A stretch of DNA of 24,483 nucleotides from SIG603 sp964370115 (GTDB lineage Bacteria; Bacillota; Clostridia; Oscillospirales; Acutalibacteraceae), in contig CAYJIA010000031.1 of the NCBI GenBank assembly GCA_964370115.1, forward strand, positions 1-24,483. The letters are read 5' to 3'. Shown one piece after another: positions 21,898 to 24,483 of the stretch; position 1 is the stretch's first letter, and every line of letters starts with the position of its first letter. The position numbers were made by a program, and so were the translations under genes. The notes beneath the pieces are model-generated. The model was not told the origin of the DNA. It ran no database searches and saw only the letters and a list, made by a program, of their open reading frames with translations.

Positions 21898-22587
21898 TTA
21901 TTCTCTTGTATCAAACTCTTCTCTTAGCTTTTCCAGTGCCTTTTTTTCAATCCTTGAAACATAACTTCTCGATATTCCCATTTCTTTTGCTACTTCTCTT
22001 TGGGTTAGTGGCATACCCGTGCCTATACCGTATCTCATTTGTATTATTTTACGCTCTCTTGCACTGAGTCTTTTTATTATGTACCCTTGAAGATTACTGC
22101 ACTTTATCTTTATGTCTATATTGTCAATAATACTCTCATCATTGCTCATAGTATCCATAAGCGTCAGTGCGTTCCCGTCTTTGTCTGTGTCTATTGGCTC
22201 GTTTATCGATATGTCTTGTGCAGATTTTTTCTGTCCTCTAAAGAACATGAGCACTTCGTTTTCCACACATTTTGATGCATAACTTGACAGGCGTATACCT
22301 TTTTCAATTTTAAAGCTGTCTATAGCCTTTATAAGGCCTATGGTGCCTATTGATATTAAATCCTCTTGGTCTCCCGTGTTTGAGTAATATTTTTTTATCA
22401 CATGCGCCACAAGCCTTAAATTGTGCTCAATAAGTTTTTGCCTTGCCCTTTTATCTCCCTTTGCCATAAGTTCCAAACAATTTTTCTCCTCAGCCTTTGA
22501 CAGTGCTTTTGGAAATGAACCTGCACCTGTGACGTGGAGTACAAACATTATAAATGACGATAAATAATTGATTAACTGAAAAAACAT
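21898..22587 (-). CDS. sigK: Sporulation sigma factor SigK, uninterrupted
   Basis: This 229-residue sigma-70-type factor matches mother-cell SigK: SFPKALSKAEEKNCLELMAKGDKRARQKLIEHNLRLVAHVIKKYY (region 2.1), DLISIGTIGLIKAIDSF (2.2-2.4), and a C-terminal HTH, PLTQREVAKEMGISRSYVSRIEKKALEKL (4.2). The hydrophobic first 20 or so residues (FFQLINYLSSFIMFVLHV) resemble the cleaved pro-sequence that holds pro-SigK at the forespore membrane. The reading frame is intact, so there is no skin-type element in this strain. GGAGGG lies six bases before the ATG. SigE is a related alternative, but the start of the first domain fits SigK better. This supports an endospore-forming host. Confidence 0.93.
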   Translation of the reverse strand: MFFQLINYLSSFIMFVLHVTGAGSFPKALSKAEEKNCLELMAKGDKRARQKLIEHNLRLVAHVIKKYYSNTGDQEDLISIGTIGLIKAIDSFKIEKGIRLSSYASKCVENEVLMFFRGQKKSAQDISINEPIDTDKDGNALTLMDTMSNDESIIDNIDIKIKCSNLQGYIIKRLSARERKIIQMRYGIGTGMPLTQREVAKEMGISRSYVSRIEKKALEKLREEFDTRE

Positions 22588-22621
22588 AGCATTCCCTCCA
22601 AAAGCTTAAATTATTTATAAA

Positions 22622-22650
22622 TTTATGCCCATATGAGAAAAATAATGCAA
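22622..22650 (-). promoter_or_regulatory. Candidate sigK promoter
   Basis: On the minus strand there is TTGCAT (22645-22650), 17 bp, then CATAAA (22622-22627). The -10 reads CATAAATT, which resembles the CATA-type -10 of SigE/SigK promoters, but the -35 region does not clearly match either class. Confidence 0.35.
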
Positions 22651-22660
22651 GTCCAATGCT

Positions 22661-24016
22661 TTACCCCTTAAAAACTTGTGAAATCAGCAGTTTTGCAGGC
22701 ATGGGTTTTGAGAAAATAAAGCCCTGTACCATATCGCAGTTTAAGTCCTCTAGCTTTTTAATTTGCTCCCATTTTTCTATTCCCTCTGCAACGGTTTCAA
22801 GTCCTAAATCCTTTGACATTGCGATTATATATCTTAAAATTATATCGCTTTTTCCACTCTCTTCCTTTTCAAAAAAGAAGCTTCTATCAAGTTTTACTTC
22901 ATGCGCTGGAATTGATTTTAATATACCTAAAGACGAGTATCCTGCACCAAAATCGTCGATAGACAGCTTAAATCCAGCTTTTTTTAGTTCGCCTGCCCTT
23001 GACACCATTTTGTCATTGCCACATAGCGCAAAACTCTCTGTCACCTCTACTTTTATAAGGCTTTTCGGCACATTATACTTATGGCAAATTTCACATAGTT
23101 TTTTCACCCAGTCGTTTTCATATACGTGAAGCCTTGAAAAATTAACAGAAATACAAACGGGCTCTATATTATTCACTATTAAAAATTTAATAAAGCGACA
23201 TACTTTTTCAAACATATAAAAATCTAGCTTTAAAATAAATTTATTTTGCTCAAAAAGAGGTATGAATTTCATAGGGGGAAGGTAGTCGCCCTTGGTCTTT
23301 TCCCATCTACAAAGTGCCTCAAGCCCACAAACTTCTTTTGTTTTTAGTTTATATTGTGGCTGTAAAAAGAGCTTAAATTCGTTATTTACAAGCGCTTTTT
23401 CCATGCTTTGCTCCATATATGCCTCTTCTTTTTCCAAAATGGCTAATCTTTTGTCAAACAGCATATACTCTAGACTTTTACTAGACTTAGCCGATTTTTG
23501 TGCAGACTTAGCCTTTTCATACGACATCTCAACACTTTCTTTGCTCGACACCGCATAGTAAATTCCAAAGCTCAGTCCGATTTTTATTTTTTTATTAATC
23601 TCCAAACTTTTTTTAAGTTCTTTAAAAACCTGTGTCATACGTCTGTTAAGCGCAGTTTTATCTTTCGCACAAAACATAACCGCAAACTCGTCACTGCCCA
23701 TTCTTCCAAAATTCTCAAGATTTGGCAATAAAAGATTATTTAACTTATTTGCAATAAATTCTAGCAGTTTATCTCCCATTTCCCTACCGTAATTTTCATT
23801 GAATATCCTAAACTTTTTTATATCGAATATAGCTATACAGTATTTGTTTTTGTCATTGTCTAAAACTATGTCCTGAGCCTCGTCAAAAAAGGTACTCCTT
23901 TGTTTTGCACCCGTAACACTGTCAAAACAATTTAAATACATCAAATCTTTGCGACTTTTCATAAGTTTTAAAAAAAGTTCTAATATCATTTTTGCAAAAT
24001 ATAATTTATGTGACAT
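22661..24016 (-). CDS. GGDEF-EAL protein, probable c-di-GMP phosphodiesterase
   Basis: This is a 451-residue cytoplasmic protein with no clear membrane segment or sensor domain. The GGDEF domain (about 55-190) has a degenerate signature, RMGSDEF at 105-111 (GSDEF). It is likely inactive as a cyclase, though possibly still GTP-binding. The EAL domain (about 200-448) keeps its catalytic residues: EAL at 233-235, Asn292 (VNFSR), Glu324/Glu327 (EVTES), Asp354-Asp355 (DDFGAGYSSL), Lys375, Glu411 (VAEGIE) and Gln431. I therefore predict breakdown of c-di-GMP. The start has a weak GAAGAG. It is upstream of sigK in the same direction, 73 bases apart, but a shared function is not implied. Confidence 0.9.
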   Translation of the reverse strand: MSHKLYFAKMILELFLKLMKSRKDLMYLNCFDSVTGAKQRSTFFDEAQDIVLDNDKNKYCIAIFDIKKFRIFNENYGREMGDKLLEFIANKLNNLLLPNLENFGRMGSDEFAVMFCAKDKTALNRRMTQVFKELKKSLEINKKIKIGLSFGIYYAVSSKESVEMSYEKAKSAQKSAKSSKSLEYMLFDKRLAILEKEEAYMEQSMEKALVNNEFKLFLQPQYKLKTKEVCGLEALCRWEKTKGDYLPPMKFIPLFEQNKFILKLDFYMFEKVCRFIKFLIVNNIEPVCISVNFSRLHVYENDWVKKLCEICHKYNVPKSLIKVEVTESFALCGNDKMVSRAGELKKAGFKLSIDDFGAGYSSLGILKSIPAHEVKLDRSFFFEKEESGKSDIILRYIIAMSKDLGLETVAEGIEKWEQIKKLEDLNCDMVQGFIFSKPMPAKLLISQVFKG

Positions 24017-24089
24017 AACACTACTCTTCTTTCATAATTTATATAAAGTATTATGTCCAAAATTGGCTGTAATTATTTTTACAAAATTT

Positions 24090-24121
24090 ATGGCATTCCA
24101 AAACATTATATGCTATAATGT
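24090..24121 (+). promoter_or_regulatory. Restriction gene promoter with a perfect palindrome over the -10
   Basis: TATAAT (24114-24119) with a fair -35, ATGGCA (24090-24095), spaced 18 bp. A perfect 8-bp inverted repeat, ACATTATA/TATAATGT (24103-24110 and 24114-24121) with a TGC centre, covers the -10, as expected for an autoregulatory operator. Confidence 0.55.
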
Positions 24122-24152
24122 CACAAATGGGATATGCACCCAATATAAAACA

Positions 24153-24483
24153 ATGGCATTAGATTTAGTCGTAGTTGACAAAGCGAGATTTTTAGATGCT
24201 ATTGAGATGTATTTTCTTTGGAAAGAACTCGACCAAAGAATACGCTCATCGGCAACAAGGGGAATTAACTTTCCCGAAACAATAAGTGAATCCCTTGCTT
24301 GTTATGCACTGGGTTTCAAATTAAATAAAGGTAGTGGCGGAGACGCAATGAATGGTGAAAAAGTCATTGAGTTTAAAGCTACTAGCAACTGGGATAGAGA
24401 CACTTCTAGTTTCTCCCCCAAAGAAGAGTTTGATAATTTGTTTTTCCTTAGATTAGATAAGAGAAATGATGAATTATATATTT
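24153..24483 (+). CDS. Type II restriction endonuclease, Bsp6I-like (partial, cut by window edge)
   Basis: An open frame from the ATG at 24153 runs off the window with 110 residues visible: MALDLVVVDKARFLDAIEMY and on, with FPETISESLACYALGFKLNKG and GDAMNGEKVIEFKATSNWD. I recognise the pattern of the Bsp6I family (recognition GCNGC). The PD-(D/E)xK nuclease centre is Asp64 and Glu73-Phe-Lys75. The residues after it (TSSFSPKEEFDNLFFLRLDK) also fit the family. No strong Shine-Dalgarno precedes the ATG. The cognate methyltransferase is not in the window and should lie downstream. It is the only restriction-modification gene seen here and probably marks the start of an accessory island. Confidence 0.75.
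   Translation, partial: MALDLVVVDKARFLDAIEMYFLWKELDQRIRSSATRGINFPETISESLACYALGFKLNKGSGGDAMNGEKVIEFKATSNWDRDTSSFSPKEEFDNLFFLRLDKRNDELYI

Noticed and set aside
22656..23129. 157-codon plus-strand open frame inside the EAL gene
   Set aside because: It is antisense to an EAL domain with intact catalytic residues; no ribosome binding site.

Overview
This window looks like the chromosome of a spore-forming, low-GC Clostridia (Bacillota), probably an uncultured gut lineage. The evidence is an uninterrupted sigK, a WalJ-RlmH pair, the DUF177-rpmF-DUF512-der-plsY cluster, class II GalT, strong AGGAGG ribosome binding sites and near-consensus TTGACA-17-TATAAT promoters. No species can be named from the sequence alone. 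Almost every gene is on the minus strand. The plus-strand exceptions are one XRE regulator, one lipoprotein and a restriction endonuclease gene cut by the right edge.

Layout, left to right. (a) 1-177 holds tandem short hairpins and an AT repeat. (b) 178-1458: rlmH and walJ. (c) 1584-2988: murA with its own promoter and terminator. (d) 3027-7259: one operon read leftward from a consensus promoter, DUF177 (yceD) > rpmF > attenuator-like hairpin > radical-SAM/PDZ DUF512 protein > der > plsY, linking ribosome assembly with phospholipid synthesis. (e) 7316-9309: a hairpin repeat, a P-loop protein of unknown role, and pgi with its promoter. (f) 9385-10308: two near-identical copies of a mosaic hairpin repeat in direct orientation bracket a divergent pair of small XRE regulators with a palindromic operator. 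(g) 10358-12951: the ferrous iron uptake operon feoA > feoB > a 55-residue Cys-rich FeoB-associated membrane protein, with a DtxR/IdeR-like box at the promoter. (h) 13018-15035: an orphan MsmX/UgpC-type sugar ABC ATPase and an RsuA-like pseudouridine synthase. (i) 15063-15332: an intergenic element of about 270 nt that can fold into a long closing stem with two large arms. It matches no RNA family I know and is the most interesting object here. (j) 15330-19481: glpK > hisH > hisF > Sfp-type PPTase > DUF4830 protein, an unusual operon with one visible promoter. (k) 19542-20352: a lipoprotein. (l) 20349-24016: galT, sigK and a GGDEF-EAL protein. (m) 24090-24483: the start of a Bsp6I-like type II restriction endonuclease with a palindrome over its -10 box.

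Most of the window is housekeeping. The accessory signals are the hairpin-module repeats, the XRE cassette, the restriction gene at the edge and the unexplained structured element at 15.06-15.33 kb. No tRNA, rRNA, CRISPR array or transposase gene was found.
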